Source: Acanthornis magna
Lineage: Eukaryota > Chordata > Aves > Passeriformes > Acanthizidae
Length of the DNA: 64,000 nucleotides
Direction: 5' to 3'
Assembly (NCBI GenBank): GCA_036785705.1
Contig: JAWUZG010000333.1
Span: forward strand, 310,001 to 374,000
The position numbers and the translations under genes are program-made. This document shows, in pieces, positions 22,079 through 36,059 of the stretch (its first letter is position 1; every line of letters starts with the position of its first letter). The notes beneath the pieces were generated by a model that had not been told where the DNA came from, did no database searches, and saw nothing but the letters and a program-made list of their open reading frames with translations.

Positions 22079-23440
22079 ACAGAATCACAGAATATGCTGA
22101 GTTGGAAGGAATTCACGAGGATCATTGAGTCCAGCTCCTGGCTCTGCGCAGGAGACCCCAAGAGTCACCCCATGTGCCTGAAAGCATTGTCCAAATGCTT
22201 CTTGAACTCCGTTGGCCTTGTTGCTGTGACAGCTTCCCTGGGGAGCTGTTGCAGTGCCCAACCACCCTCTGGTGAAGATCCTTTCCCTGAAATTAAACTT
22301 AAACCTCCCCTGACACAACTTCAGGGCATTCCCTCAGGTCCTGTCACTGTCACCACAGAGAAGAGATCAGTGCCTGCCCCTCCTCTTCCCCTCAGGAGGA
22401 AGCTGTAACTGCAGTGAAGTCTCCCCTCGGTCTCCTCCAGGCCGAACAGAGCAAGGCCTCAGCCACTCCGCACACAACTTCCTCTCTAGGCCCTTCACTA
22501 TCTTCGTGGCCCTTCTTTGGGATGCTCTCTAATAACTTAATATCTTTTATCTCATTCCCCAGTCTGTCCATACCTCCAGGACTTCCCCATCCCAGGTGCA
22601 GAATCTGGCACCTGGATTTCCTTTGTTGAACTCTGTACGGTTGGTGACTGCCCAGTCCTCACCACTGTCGAGGCCTCTCTGCAGGGCCTCTCTCAGCTCC
22701 TCCCAGCTTTGTATCATCTGTGAACTTGCTCTGTATCCCTTCCAGTCCTGCATCCAAGTCATTTATGAAGATGCTGATGAGCACAGGGTCTGATGGACAC
22801 TAGTGCCAGGTCCCTGTCTGGTGTCACCCCATTCTCTGTAACCTTTTGCACCCGACCCATGAGCCAGTTGCTCACCCATCTCATGGTGTGTTTATCCAGC
22901 TGTGTGCTGGACATTTTGTCCAGAAGGATCCTCTGAGAAACGGTATCCAAAGCTTTACTGAAATACAGAAAGGTTACATCAGCTGGCTTCCCCTGATCAA
23001 CTCAGTGGGTTACTTTGTCATAGAAGCAAATCAGGTTTGATAAGCACGACTTTCCTCTCATGAAGCCGTGCTGGCTGTAACCAATGACTGTGTTGTCTTT
23101 CAGGTGTTTTTCAACACCTTCCAAAATAATCTCCATAACTTTGCGTGGCACTGAAGTGAGACTGACAGATCTGTAGCTTCCAGGGTCCTCCTTTCTCTTC
23201 TTGAAAACTGGGGCATTTGCCAGCTTCCAGTCAGCTGGACCACTCCAGATTCCCGAGACCACTCAAAAATTATTGAGAGAGGTTTTGTGATGATATCAAC
23301 TCTTGAGCTATCTAGCTCTTTGAGGATTCTTGGATGAATCCCATCAGGTTGAATAGATTTGTAGGGATCCAGCTGGAGCAGTAGAAAATTTGTCTGCTGG
23401 AGAACTTTGTCAATGGCAATAGCCCTAAAGCCATCTTGAC
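22079..23440 (-). mobile_element. CR1 LINE, 5'-truncated, passerine-type, with decayed RT
   Basis: CR1 non-LTR retrotransposon copy. The 3' end is at 22079, read on plus as 'acagaatcacagaatatgct' then 'gagttggaaggaattcacga'. The minus strand keeps recognisable reverse-transcriptase pieces in N-to-C order: DGIHPRI...KEL (about 23.31-23.35 kb), KKRKEDPGSYRSVSLTSVP and SQHGFMRGKSCLSNLICFYD (frame 23002-23262), DTVSQRILLDKM...WVSNWLMGR (22759-22950), then FINDLDAGLEGIQSKF and TDDTKLGG (22696-22790). The catalytic FADD box reads FTDD (22713-22724). Frameshifts separate the blocks, so no active enzyme can be made. The endonuclease and the N-terminal ORF are missing, as in most CR1 copies. The 3' region matches the type common in songbirds. 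It is the longest repeat here. Confidence 0.93.
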
Positions 23441-23441
23441 C

Positions 23442-23921
23442 TCATGGAAAAAAATCTTGCTGCCCTTCTTCCATCAGAATCACTTTGACCTCATTAATAT
23501 TTTTACTTTGGCAGTCACAGCATGGTGGGGTTGTAACCCAACTTAGAGATGTTAGCTGCTGGACCTCAGAGGGAAATCCCTGATCCTCTGAGCCTTCTAG
23601 ATTTGCTAGGAAAACTCCTTCTGGATAAATGTCTGTGTCATAGGGATTACAGAGCAAGTGTCGCTGAGCTTCACTGTGGATTCTGCCAGCATGCATGCAG
23701 CAGGACACCACAGTGATCTTTGTCACAGCTGCAGGGATTCTTGTCACAGCCACAATAGCGATCCTTATGGCATCCAGTGCTTTTGTCACAGTGCTGCGAA
23801 ATAATTGCAGCAGCTGCAGCCTCTGCCAGCTCTGTGAAGGCCAAGCCTGTATGTGGACAGGGAACACAAGCTTTGCCTCCTGCTGGTAACCCAGATGGAG
23901 GAAGAGGTCTAAAGTCATCAC
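23442..23921 (-). other. open frame of 159 codons beside CR1, unrecognised
   Basis: A minus-strand frame with ATG at 23921 and stop near 23442, directly upstream (in CR1 sense) of the truncated element, but not matching the CR1 coding sequence I would expect there. Its middle is repetitive at DNA level: TTGTCACAG occurs at least three times between 23.71 and 23.80 kb with spacers of similar length, suggesting a decayed minisatellite. No domain, signal peptide or motif recognised. It may be chance in a moderately GC-rich segment. Confidence 0.15.
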
Positions 23922-23924
23922 CTG

Positions 23925-26900
23925 CTACATCGGTGTGTTGGTACTGAGACCCAGATCAACCCCTTGGCATGAGAGAGGACAGCTCTGCCTCCATGGGCAC
24001 TGTGAGTCTGACCTGTGAGGAGAGGTTTAGTGACCTGGAGATTCAGAACTTGTTACTAGGGGATATGATAGCAGCATAATGGGCTTGAAGCATGGAAACA
24101 ATGTGTCCTGCTACTTTGTTCCCTCATGTATTTATACTACTGTTCAATCTGAACCTTGCCCTATCTTACCTGTGGCATTACAGGAGCACCTTTGTGCTTC
24201 TTAATATTTCTATAACCTCTGTGCTTCATACTTCCCATCCTCCTTTTGGCTCTGGCTAGGTAAAGGCATATGAAGGGACAGCTATTAGACTTCCTGGTGT
24301 TATACAGGTACATTGTTTTCAAATCGGAATCTTGCTCTTAATTTATTTTAGTCTGGAGAAATCAAATAATGCGATATTGGGTAAAACATATTTATGAATG
24401 CATGTGCCCAATGTTACGTGCCTTTTACAATTTGCATCTTTCCTGGTCCCACAAGACTGATTATAAAGACCATTAAAAAGGCACTTGATGGTATGTTAAA
24501 ATTTTAGGGCTTTAGGTCATGACATAAACTGTAAAAAGTATTACTGAGTACAAAAGGCAGTCCATTTCTAATGTCGTTGGTAGTAATTTCCTTTACTGAC
24601 TCTGGTGTACTGTAAAACAAGTTTTATCAACCTCAGAAGTAAATGTCCTTAATGTGTGCCTGCTCTGGATAGTTTATAGGGGTTGTGCAGGTAAGTGTGT
24701 TTGCCTGGCAGTGTCCTGCTTTTACCTGCACTTCTCTCAGTACTGCAATACTGTGCTGGAAACTGGAATATCAAAAAGTGTCTCTAGAGTATTAGCAGCT
24801 GTTGTGGGGCAGCCCCATTAGCCACAGATTTCACTGCCTGGAAATGAACAATAAAAAGCAATCCTCATGACAATTGTTGCTCCACCAGCTTCTTTATCTA
24901 ACTGGAAAAGATCTTTCTGCTTGATTCTGAGCTAGTATTTCTTTATTTCTTTATCAAGAAAGATTCAAAGTACTTCTATTTCCCCCTTGAAAGTGATTTA
25001 AAAAAAAATAAATAGAATATAGCAAGGGGTGTATGTATATTACTGTAATTAGTATGGGGGAGTGAATCCATTTTTTTTCCCTGTATATGTTAAAATCTTG
25101 ATTTTTGGGGAATTCTTCTGATTCTTCTTCCAAAGGATATTTTTAGGCTGAACATCCTCTTTTGCCTTATGTGAGAGGCAGCCAATACTGCTGTGTTAGT
25201 GTGCGTTCAAACTGCTCTGAATTAATCCTGTGTTTCCTGGCAAGAACTTCCCATTTCTTTCCTTATCTTTTCGCAGTGCTATGAGGATTTGATCTGAGGC
25301 ACCATTAGTAGAATAGACATAACGATTGTATCAGTTGATTAGAGGCATCTAATGTAGTTTCTGGACATCAGTTACTGCTCAGTAATGGAAATAGTTCAAG
25401 GAAATACTTCATGAAGCTTACAGCTGACTAAGAAGCTGGAAATCTGTCATTTTGTTTACAGGCACGTAGGCAATTTCTCCATGTCCTCATTGTAGTGTGA
25501 AAGGTCCCGGGTGGAAAGGTAGCTTGTCCTCTGGCTTAGGTTTGCCCCTTCTTTGGTGCAAGTTGCACAACTTCCAAGGTATAGTCACCCTTTGGGTCCT
25601 CTGTTGGCAATTACATTGTCCCAGGCTCAAAGTGGGAATCTCCCTGCTCAGATTACATTTGTCTTCCTTTCCCAGAGATGTGAGCTGGTTGCTGCTGCCA
25701 TGACCGAAGGATAATATAGGACGGTAACTGGATCTGGGTGTCAGTGTGGGAAGTTCAGTACATGGTATTTTCTAACTTCTTCACAGCTGTACTAGGATTT
25801 TCCCCCATTTTTGTTGGCTTTTTTTTTAAATGTCACGTGGAGCTGTATTAATTACCAAGGTTTTTTATTATTATTATTTTTAAATTTGATGATGCTACTT
25901 TATTTTATTGCATCTACTTGACTCTTGTCAAAACCACTTATGAATAACAGCAACATAATTTAGTAGAGGATATCAGCTCAGCTGCTCTATGAAAGCTTTA
26001 TTTAAAGGGCTTCTCTTTACATGCAGTGAATATTTAATCATTGCCTTTATTTTCTGCTCTCATTTTCAATTCAGTTTTCAATTTAGAGGTTTTAATTATG
26101 TAAAAAAGACAAAGATATGCTCTTTTCTTCTCTCTGTTGAATTTTCCTAACACAGTCTAATTTGAATTGAAAACTGACTTTTACTGTATTCAAGTTGGTT
26201 TTAGGGTCCTTCCAGAGTTTCAGAATTTCTATTATATTAAACATTTCTGAATCTAGAAAAGTGCTGGCTCAAACCTTGATGCTGTTAAATTCAATAGACC
26301 TTTTGCCAATAACATTCATAATGCTAGGATTTGCACACTCGGTTTTAGGTAGGTTAGTAAGTTCACAATAATGCAGGATTTTTATTGCAAATGATGTCAT
26401 ATTAGTACTCGTGATTACTTAAGGCAGACTTTTTTAAGCCATGGTTAATTTATGGATTACTAGCAAATAAAATGACTTGCTGTATCAATTTAGGAATTTC
26501 AAATTCTGTTAAATGCAGTGTAGGTTTGAAATGTATTTTTAATACCTGTCATCTCCTGTAAGTAATTGGTACAATGTATACATAACATTAGTAGTAAAAG
26601 GATACTTCAGAATTTTTCTAGTAACTATTTTAAGAGCTGTCTTTTCTCTCTTTTGTTTCATCTAAGGATCAAATTTTAGTTCCAACTATGATTTTACTGA
26701 AAACTCTGTAAGTTGTTAAATCAGTAATATGTGTGGGTTTGGGGTTATTTTCAGAAGTTAGAAGATTAAGTTCCTCTAGAAGGAGATAAAATGTCTAAAT
26801 TCACCTAACCTTTTGTTCTGCTGTATGCTAGATCCTAACATCATCAGGTTCACAGGGGCCTTTCATTCAGTCATGACCTAGTTCAATGTACAGGTAACAA

Positions 26901-27095
26901 ATCAATAGCCTGAGATAGTAACATTTACTATCTAATTCCTACTACTTCAACAGTGGAATTCCACAGTTATGTCAATTATGTTTTGGAAATAACACTGAAC
27001 TTTGCTTATTTGAACCCATTAATGTGCTGAGACAAGGTTGGGTTTGCTTCAATAACATTGCAGAATGCTTTGATGATTTCAATACCTTTGTCTTA
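23925..27095. other. unique AT-rich non-coding DNA
   Basis: No gene, RNA or repeat recognised. A donor-like GCAG|GTAAGT at 24688-24696 lacks a pyrimidine tract and is not called. Confidence 0.5.
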
Positions 27096-27096
27096 C

Positions 27097-27125
27097 AAAA
27101 AAAGAAAAGAAAAGAAAAAAAAATA
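27097..27125 (+). repeat. A-rich (AAAAG)n tract
   Basis: Run of A interrupted by G every five or so bases, followed by AATAATTG. Simple low-complexity sequence. No upstream sequence suggests a retrocopy tail. Confidence 0.85.
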
Positions 27126-27129
27126 ATTG

Positions 27130-30100
27130 TTCAAAGAGTTGTATGAAACAGGTGCCATTGTACAGCCTGCAGCACACTCCTTGGTTCCTGGATTCTTGTT
27201 AAGTGCTGCTGTGGTCTGATGGGAGCAGTTCCGTTTCTATCGCACTGCTGCCATTAAGCCCTTGCTCTCAAGAAAGTTTTCTCCCACACATAAGTGTGCA
27301 GCCTTGAGTGAATAAAGTCCCAAAGAATTGGGATGGCACCTCTACAGCCAAATTAATTTATTTTTACCTGCTCTGGCAAGGTTGCTCTAGCAAGGTTTAA
27401 CATGGTGAATACTACGTCTCATAACTGGGCTGTGTGAAAAGTAACATTCCCATCTGTTTGACTACAGCTTGAACTTTGGAAGATGGACAGTGGTCTTGTC
27501 ACATGTACGCTTTTTTTCTTCCATGGACTCTAGTGTGATTTTGTCTGGCCCTTTGTGTTAATTTATACTACACTACTCTCCCTGTTCCTGTATGTTGGTG
27601 GGAAGCCATGACTTCATGCTACCTTCACATCCAAGGGACTAATGAAACAGAACACTGCTTACTATTTTCCTGGCATAAAGGGAAAGCCTAGAATGAGCAG
27701 AAATCATAATTTAACTTGTATTAAGTTTCTACATGCATTTTTCATCACCTGAAAAAAATTGTCTTCGCAAACTAACTTTTTAATGAGAAAGCTTCTAGTG
27801 TTGCTGGTAGCAATGATTAAGTATCTAACTACCTATAGCACTTCTTGTTAGTTCATTAAAAGACTAGCCTTCCTAATTACATTTGCATGTCTCTCCATAA
27901 TTTGTACAGACCTCAATAACTAAATGGGTGATAATCCGTCAGCAGAATTGCAAAAGACCTTGATCCTTACATACGCAAACCCTCGGGCAGTATTTACAGT
28001 TTTCTAATAGTGTGTTTCCTTTCTTACTTGATTTTTAACTGAATAGAAGACACTGTTGATGATATTAGCTTCACAAATAGTCTGTTGTGCAATGGATGAA
28101 GACACTTTGGGATGGATATAGGCAATCTGTCCCCTTGCTCCCTAGTCATTGCAAAGACAGATCTCATTTCTGGTTTAGTTATTTGAAACTGTCTGTGTCT
28201 TTATTTCACTGATAAGTCATTTTAAAAGCTGGAGTGAATGTTATTTTTTTACTCTTTGAAGGCCTGATCTCTTTGTGATGCTTGGATGGCCAAAAGATGG
28301 TGACTTAAACACAAATTAGGTACCTGCAGCACAATTTCTAATGGTGCAGAGGTGAAGCTGGGGAATTGGTGCTCACCCTCTGAAGGTCAGAGCACAGATT
28401 GACTTGCATGACTGGAGATACTCAGCACTTATAGTGCTGCTTTAAGTATATTCATCTGTTTTCTCTTTTATTTGTTCTTCTCTTCAGGCAGCTAAAAAAC
28501 TAAGCCATTCTAATTTAATTTCTTTCCTTCTTAAAAAATTTTTATAATCTGGTCTTCAGCTTTAGTGTAATTTTACCTCTTCTTTCATACTTACGTGAGT
28601 TAAATGCTTTATGTCTCTATTTCATGTAGGAAATGCCTCCAAGGGCATCCACTTACATATAGCAATTTTGGTGCATCACCTCCGAATAATTCAGAGAAAA
28701 CCTATCCATCATTAGATGAATTTTTGCACTCTTATCATTGCAGTGCTCACTTTCTGATCATCTGAAAAGCTTTCAGACTCACCCATGAGTTATACAGCCA
28801 TCACTGCCCATTTTCTAGCTGAATCCCTGTGTCTACACATGCTCCTGGCTCACCAGCTCCGCTCTTAGTCTCCCCCCAGAGCAGCACAGGGTGATTATAT
28901 TTCTAACTCATTTGGCTTATCACATTTAAGACTCTACTTGAAGAGCAAGGTCTCCGCTTTACCACTGCATCATTATCTTCTGAAATATTTTTAAAATGTG
29001 CCATTTTAGCCCTATGTTATATGTTCTGTCCTCAGAACAAGGCAGCAAAACTGGAACAGGGAGAAAGGAAAATGCCTGCTGTGTTTCGAGTTAGTGTTCC
29101 TACTGGGACATATCTTTGAGGCAGGGCCATGTGGAGGTAGAGCAAATGGTGCAGGAAGGCACTTTGCTGAGTTGGAATGAAATATCACAAGCTGAAACAG
29201 TAGTTTCTGACCACCTGCCTGGACAAAGTGATTTCATCTGGGCTGCTATTGGAATTGTCCTTGTGTTGTTTGGCAACTCTTTGCAGCATCCTCTTTATAT
29301 TATTTCAGTTTGTGCAGATGTTGTGAATAAAGAGAAACTAGGAGAAAATGAGGAGTATCTTCTCTTCCAGAAAAGCTTGTTACCTATGGCAAAATCCTCC
29401 AAATCATTACTCTTTTACAAAGGGGCAGTCATATGCTGTAAATAATGAACAGTAATGATAAAACATCTGAGAAGACTTAGATAAGAACATGTATTGAAAA
29501 AATGCAATTATTATGGTCTGAGAGTTTTCACAGTGGGCGAAACCATGTACTTTATAATTTCTACTATTTAATTTTTTAATCGCGTTTCTTTCAAAGTTAA
29601 TTTATTCTGATGAAGTGGGATATCTGCTGATTATTTAACATATCCATCTATTTTGTGAGCTTTAGTGTTGCCCTGAGTTTCATGTTAATTATATAGGACC
29701 ATCACTATATTTAAAAACCAGTCTTCATTAAAAAAAACTAAATCATTAATATATCAGCTGTTAGCTGTACTTAACAGAGGTCTTCTGCATCTCTCACAGG
29801 CTTTATGAATTCTTAGGCTTGCAGTCCTTTCTGCTATTTATGTGTACTGAAGCAACCATATAATTTATCTGGTTTGGAGCTCCTTTCTTCCAGCATATTC
29901 AGAGCTTACCGGTATCACTAATAGGAAAACAGAAAGAGATTCATCCCTTAATTCCTAAACATCTTGATAAATGAGCAACAGAACCTGCCAACTAGCTAAT
30001 ATAACATGGTATACAGACCGTGATATTAGGTATAAGAGGTTGATTTGGCCGGAATTTTGAGTATGTCATGTGACTTGTAAAGAGATGAAAATAAAAGATA

Positions 30101-33100
30101 TTAAATACATAGCCTGCCTCAGTATTTTCCCCAGCACTCACATGGAAGTGACAACAGAGTTCCTGCTCTTCACTTCAGGTGTTTTATAAACTTGCCTACC
30201 TTCTTGACTGCCACCAGTTGAAATGCTGGTGTGAGGAATTAGGATTGGATGCCTGGGTGATGAGAAAATGAAAAGGATTGCTCTTCAAATGATTCTGAGG
30301 GGATGTGCAATAGAGCAGAACCCTTTTTGAAGGATTGGTTCAAAGGAAAACATAGGCTCAAAATAATGAGCTTTTAAAAACCTGTCTTACTGCTTGTGGT
30401 TCCTCACTGTGCTTCAGATATAATTCATATCAAGGTTTTAGGATTTATCATTACCTAGACTACCCTGACCTCCATCAGTGCCCCGCCTACAAATACAGAT
30501 AGTCTTTGTATAAAATGCCTTCATACCCTCAAAGTTCTAGAAATTTCAGTAACATTAAATAAATAATATTAAAGGCAAAAATTTCTGGCATTACCTAAAA
30601 TTTTCCCCAATTACTATGAAGAGGAAGAAACTTGTATTTTGGCTTCCTTAATGCAGTAAGTGTTGGTTAAGTTGGATTTAGCTACTTGACTGTGTCATGA
30701 TAGATAAAGATTAGAACTGTATAAATAAAATACTAGGCACATGGTTAATATTTTTCTAACTAGAAGGCACAGCTAAAAAGTTTGGGTTTGTACATGAAAC
30801 CAACTTAAATAGTCCTGAGTTTTGAAAATGCACCCATTTTCAGTTTTTTTTCTTCTTCTCCTTATTTGGTGAGGCTTCCTTTATTTTTCCAGGGATCAGC
30901 TGAGGAACACTGGTGCAATATTCCTCCCTGGCACTGGTGTCCCTTGTTCAGTGACACTGTGTGTCCCATGTGGTCATTCTCTCCAAGGGCGTTATTGTAA
31001 CAGTATATTAGAATTTTTTTCCTTCCTAAAATTAGTCTAAGGCATTTCAAATACTTGGTCTTAAGGGCACAGCTGATTCATGTGGGAGCTTTTCAAGGGA
31101 AAAATGGTAGTAATGTGCCCAGATTCTGTTTTCCTGATGTGGGGAAAGGGCACTGAAAGTATTCTATGCCTTTGAAAATGCTTTTTCTTTTGGTCCCCAA
31201 TTTACTTTGGTTTTTATTGCTTAAATATTGCCCACGAAATATTAGCCAGTTGTAGCGCTTGACTGAATTATGTGTAAGATGAGCTAAAAAACATTGTTCT
31301 TCCATGTTTCTTTGTGTCATTCAATAGCTCTGATCTGACTTCTGAAATATATTTACACATTTTTCTTGGAGTTTCATGACATCATCACATCTGTAGATTT
31401 AGGGGTCTGATGCAAATGATGATCTGATTCTGTTAAAATGATCAGTCTGCCAAAACATGAACAACATTTTGTATTCTCTCCATCTCTTACATGACTGAAC
31501 AGATTCCAGTATTTTATGTTATGGACTTTGTTTTGAATCACACTCTTTTGTTGCATGCATGAAGTTTTTTGAAACTTTCTTCTGATATATCAGTATTGGC
31601 AACAGCTGGTCCTCCCTTCCTTAAGTACCCAATACTTTTCACAAACTTTTTGACTCTTAAAAGAGTACTACTTGTGGGTTTTGTAATCATTTTAGCATCA
31701 TGGTTTTTTTAGTTAAATGCCCACACAAATAGAAATTAAAGGAATCTTGGTATGATATAAAGTTATTTGGATTAATTAATCCCTATCAAAACTTCACTGA
31801 GCTATTTACATATGTATTATAGGTCAATATAGACCTCCATTTTATTTCATGTCTTTATGTAAAAACTTCTTTACAGCCTGGATATTTGCTTCCATGTGCT
31901 TTGCCTGTGAGCTCCAATAAGTATGACTCAGAGATGTTGCTTGGACTTTCATTTTTATTTTAAGCATAAAGACTATTGTAGTTCCAACAGATTATTATTT
32001 AAAAGTTGGTTTAAAAATACTAAACAGATAAATATTTAAGAAAACTCCTTTACCATGCAGCCCAATATTTCATAAAATATGTATAGTTTTTACTTCTACT
32101 CCTGCAGAGAATGTAAGAAATCATCTTATTTTGGTACCAGTATAATGTGTCAGAATAGTTGTGCTTTGTGGTCTAATCAAAAATATTAGCTGAAATGGGG
32201 AGGATGAGGGTCTTTATGGATTGCTATATGGACAGAAGAGATTTTTTGTTCTTTAGTATAAAAGGAATCATCCAGTGATTCCATTGAAAATATTTAGTTT
32301 GAACACTGATATCGAAATATTGCACTGAAAGATAAACAGATGACTTCAGAATGATGGTAGCAAATGCAATTATGCTTCAACCCACAATAATCTTAAGTGA
32401 GATATTTTATTAAATGTTAATAACTTTGGGGACTAGACTGGTTTCTTCTTAGGTCTTTCAAATAAGAGTTATTCTGTGCAACAAGATGCTTGCAATGTAA
32501 AGGTGGAATGTGTACCAAGGGATGATTCTGAGGGCTTAAAACCATTTAAGATTTATTAATTTTCTGGAGTTGGGTTGACATGGTTCCATGAATAGGCACA
32601 AGGCCTGGAGAGTGGGATTAGGAAGGTTTCCAGAGGCTCTGAACTCATGTCAAGCAAAACTGTCATGCCAAGCAGCTAAGTCAACTGAATAGGGAAAAGT
32701 CTTGGAAGTGCTTTATCAATGCATAATGTTTGTAAATTTTATTCAATTAATTTACAGCTGCAGGGCTCATGAGGCTGAGATTAAAGTTTTGTAAAGTTTT
32801 GATAAGGAAGCAGCCAAAACCAAACAAAAACATTTGATTAGCTTTGGATGTTTTTTTAACAAGTTGGCAGGGGAACAAAATTGCAAGCAAGTATTTCAGA
32901 GGAAGGTGTACCCAGTCATGGGAGCTACTGTAGTTGGCTGGATTGGTAGCAGAATGCCTGCCAGGATCCTGCATGAAGTGCCTGCAGGTATGCTTGACAT
33001 TTGCTTCCCCCTCTGCCAACAGGTGCCTCGAGGAAAAGCCATGTCCCAGAGAAAAGCCTCTGGAATTTAGTGCTACCAAAAGTACTTGCAAATAAACATT

Positions 33101-34750
33101 GTGCTTTAAATTCCTGTTATTTTTACGACAAGATTAAATAGAATTTACTTCAGACAAAACATGAGTGAGAAAGAAGATATGCCAGAAGATGCCCAAGGTG
33201 CTAGCATATGAGCTTTACAATTTATTTTTTTTTTTAATTTTAAATTATTGGGACGATCAGGCAAACACTCAACTTCTCCTAGAGTCCTTTGGATATGACT
33301 TGGCAAGATCACAGTCAGGGCTGCCACCCCCTTTCTCTGTTGATTGTGGCTGAGTTAGGAGAAATGGCGTTGCTTGTTGATATCTTACTTTTGTCCCTTA
33401 TGTAAGCCCAAGACAGAGCAGAATTCTGGAACCAAGCTTAACCTGAGCCCTCCCTCTCATATGCAACGCGTCTTGCTGAGGGAGCAGTTTCTGTTCCTTT
33501 TAGTTGTATGCATTCATTACTTCATATTTGCATTACTGAAAAGAGCAGCATTTTTGTTGTTTTCTTACATGCATTGTTAATTTTTAGACTTGGATTCCCA
33601 TTCATCAATATTGTTTCTTAATAACTGAGTGAATTATCCAGTCAGCTTTTACACTTCCAGTGATTGTGAAATTTGTATTTTATTTGCAACCTTCTCCCAG
33701 TATATCTACAAAGGAAAAGGAAATTCCATTAAAATCAAGTTATCACGTGGGAACCCACCTGCTTTTGCTGAAATATTTGGATTTATTTTGGGGAAATCTA
33801 AACAAAATGCTTCAATTTCTGTCAGGTCACAATAAAAGCAAGCAATTCAGTTTGTTAAGAGCATCTTTCAAGGGAGTGAGTGGTGTAGGCTTGATGCATT
33901 GGATTAATTTCTGAAATTACAGATGAGAATCTTCCCTGCACTGCTGCTGTTCTGGAAGAACTTGAAGGCTTTGTAAGTGTAAATTGTGCCACGCACTATG
34001 GTTATTTGACGTTGAACTCATTGTTCATGGTTGGATGCTAAATATGTTTTGCAATGTCATTTCCATAAAAGTTTGAAAAGAAGCAAGTCTTCCTTTATTA
34101 AGTAATGTTTCCTTCATAAATCCTGCTGACATTTTAGGATTGGAGGAAAAAGTGGAGACAAGTAGCTTTCAAATTTCCATCTATCTTAGAATAACACTGT
34201 GACCAAGTGCCCAGACTTTCTGGTGAGGTTTGCATGCCTTCCACTGAGTTTTTTACACTGGGGCAGCAGGTGAAAGGCATCTGGGTTTGTCCTGGGAGAG
34301 TTTATAGAAAGTCTTAAAAGGCATTTTATAAAGTTTTACTGAAACTTTTTAAATTTTTTGCATGGCCCCTACCCAAGTTCATGATTGTGAAATATAATAT
34401 AGGGATGAACATTCAATCCAGTCTACCTCTCCAATACAGAGGAGATACTAGAAGTTCATTATTTGAATGCTTTGGCATGATTTTTGGTTCTGTGTGCTAT
34501 TTGCCCGGTTTCATTCTGGTTTTCCATATTTCCTTCTTCAAATGTCTCTGTGGATTGTTCTAATGTAGTTTGGAAGTTGGCAGAGCATTGTCTTAAACCT
34601 GAAAGTTTTGGTATAGTGTGACATCCATTGTTTTCCGCTGTCACTAAGAGCAAAGAAATCTTGCTGAGCTGTGAAACTGCACACTTAAAACCAAGTGCTG
34701 CATTTATGTGAAGTTAAACACATTCAATATCAAACTTTGCACAAGATTCA
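27130..34750. other. unique AT-rich non-coding DNA
   Basis: Over 7 kb without a recognisable gene or repeat. The longest plus frame (29116-29445, 109 codons) contains a hydrophobic stretch (AAIGIVLVLFGNS) but no known domain, and its boundaries lack convincing splice sites. A minus frame of 114 codons (32747-33091) is likewise featureless. Confidence 0.45.
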
Positions 34751-34752
34751 GA

Positions 34753-34820
34753 TTTTTCTGTCCTAACTTTGCATGAAAAAGATCATCTTTTTCTATCTTA
34801 ACTTTGCATGAAAGAAATGA
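34753..34820 (+). repeat. 35-bp tandem duplication
   Basis: TTTTTCTGTCCTAACTTTGC followed by ATGAAAAAGATCATC is repeated immediately as TTTTTCTATCTTAACTTTGC followed by ATGAAAGAAATGA. The copies differ at a few positions. A simple local duplication. Confidence 0.8.
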
Positions 34821-34824
34821 AGAA

Positions 34825-36020
34825 GATTTCTCTGAAGTCTGAAAATATTTGGGTTTGCATTCATTAATGTAGTGTCAGTATATAGATGACTTCTGCACTT
34901 TCAAAACAGGCTCAACTCCTCCCCCCGCAGTTTCTTTAGGGTGTTTAGAATGATCATGGTTTTTATTTCACTGAAGAGACAATACATTTCTTAAAAGGTA
35001 GCCATGACATATTGACTCCTTAATCACAGGACTAATTATACATGATTTTTCCATGTATCAGGATCAGCCTGTTTATTTCTGTGTGAGAAAAATAAATTAT
35101 GTTTCTATATAGGATTCTTAAATGACGGTAGAAGAAAAAAGCAAAGCTCTGCTGGGAATTGCATCTATTATTAAGACTCTCAGAGCATTAAAAGCATTAG
35201 AATAATAACCTGTTACAATAAACCAATGATATAGCTAAGCCCTCTCTTCTTGAAAAAGAGAAGTCTTGATTCATCGTTCAGGTGTAAATATATGTCACAG
35301 AAGTCAGTGATTTGGTAAGATATACAGTGATTCTCTGAAATTAATAAAACTTTAAAACAAAGATATTTAAAGCAGCAAATCAGGAACTGAAATGCCAGGA
35401 GTCATGGGAAAGATGGACTTGTTCTCATAAATAGTTGGTCTGGATTTTAATGAGACCATTTTATAGCAGAAACAAAGGAATATTATATTCATTATGATAA
35501 AGATATTATGAGATGAAAAATTTTCTATGCCTACACAGCGTACTTGCTTTCTGATAGCAGCTGTAATTTGTGTGGGTTCTATGCAGTCAGTCCATTTTTA
35601 AGTCTGTTGCATTATTCCCTATATTACAAAATGCCCATATGTTGTTAGCTTCTATTTTAAGGGAATAAAAGTAAAAGCTGTTTCTGCAAAGTCTAGTGTA
35701 GAGACTAGGAAGGTGTTTCTGCTGTTTTAAATCAATTATATTTGTCTATAGCACTCAGCATGGCCTCAAAAATAAAAGTTGTGAGGAGAGGGAGTAGGTT
35801 TCTTCACAACTTATCCTGAGCTATGTGTCCTGGAGAATTTTAATTTAGTTGGAAGAAACTGATCACATGACTGAGGGCTCTGGAGCTCTCTGATATGCAG
35901 TTCCTCTCAGTCTTAGGGGCAGCAACTATTTCAGGAATAGTCTGCCTTTAAATGTTAAGGTCTGAGAGATGCACCCATGTTCAAGCAGGTACTATCTTTG
36001 TACTGTTGCATTTATCCTTT
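34825..36020. other. unique AT-rich non-coding DNA
   Basis: Nothing recognised. Confidence 0.5.
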
Positions 36021-36059
36021 TGTTGTACTCCCAGTTCCCTGTAGCCTCTGCACTGCTCT

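Noticed and set aside
24680..24705. GTGCAG|GTAAGT resembling a recursive splice site
   Set aside because: The preceding 20 bases are G-rich rather than pyrimidine-rich, so it would not serve as an acceptor.
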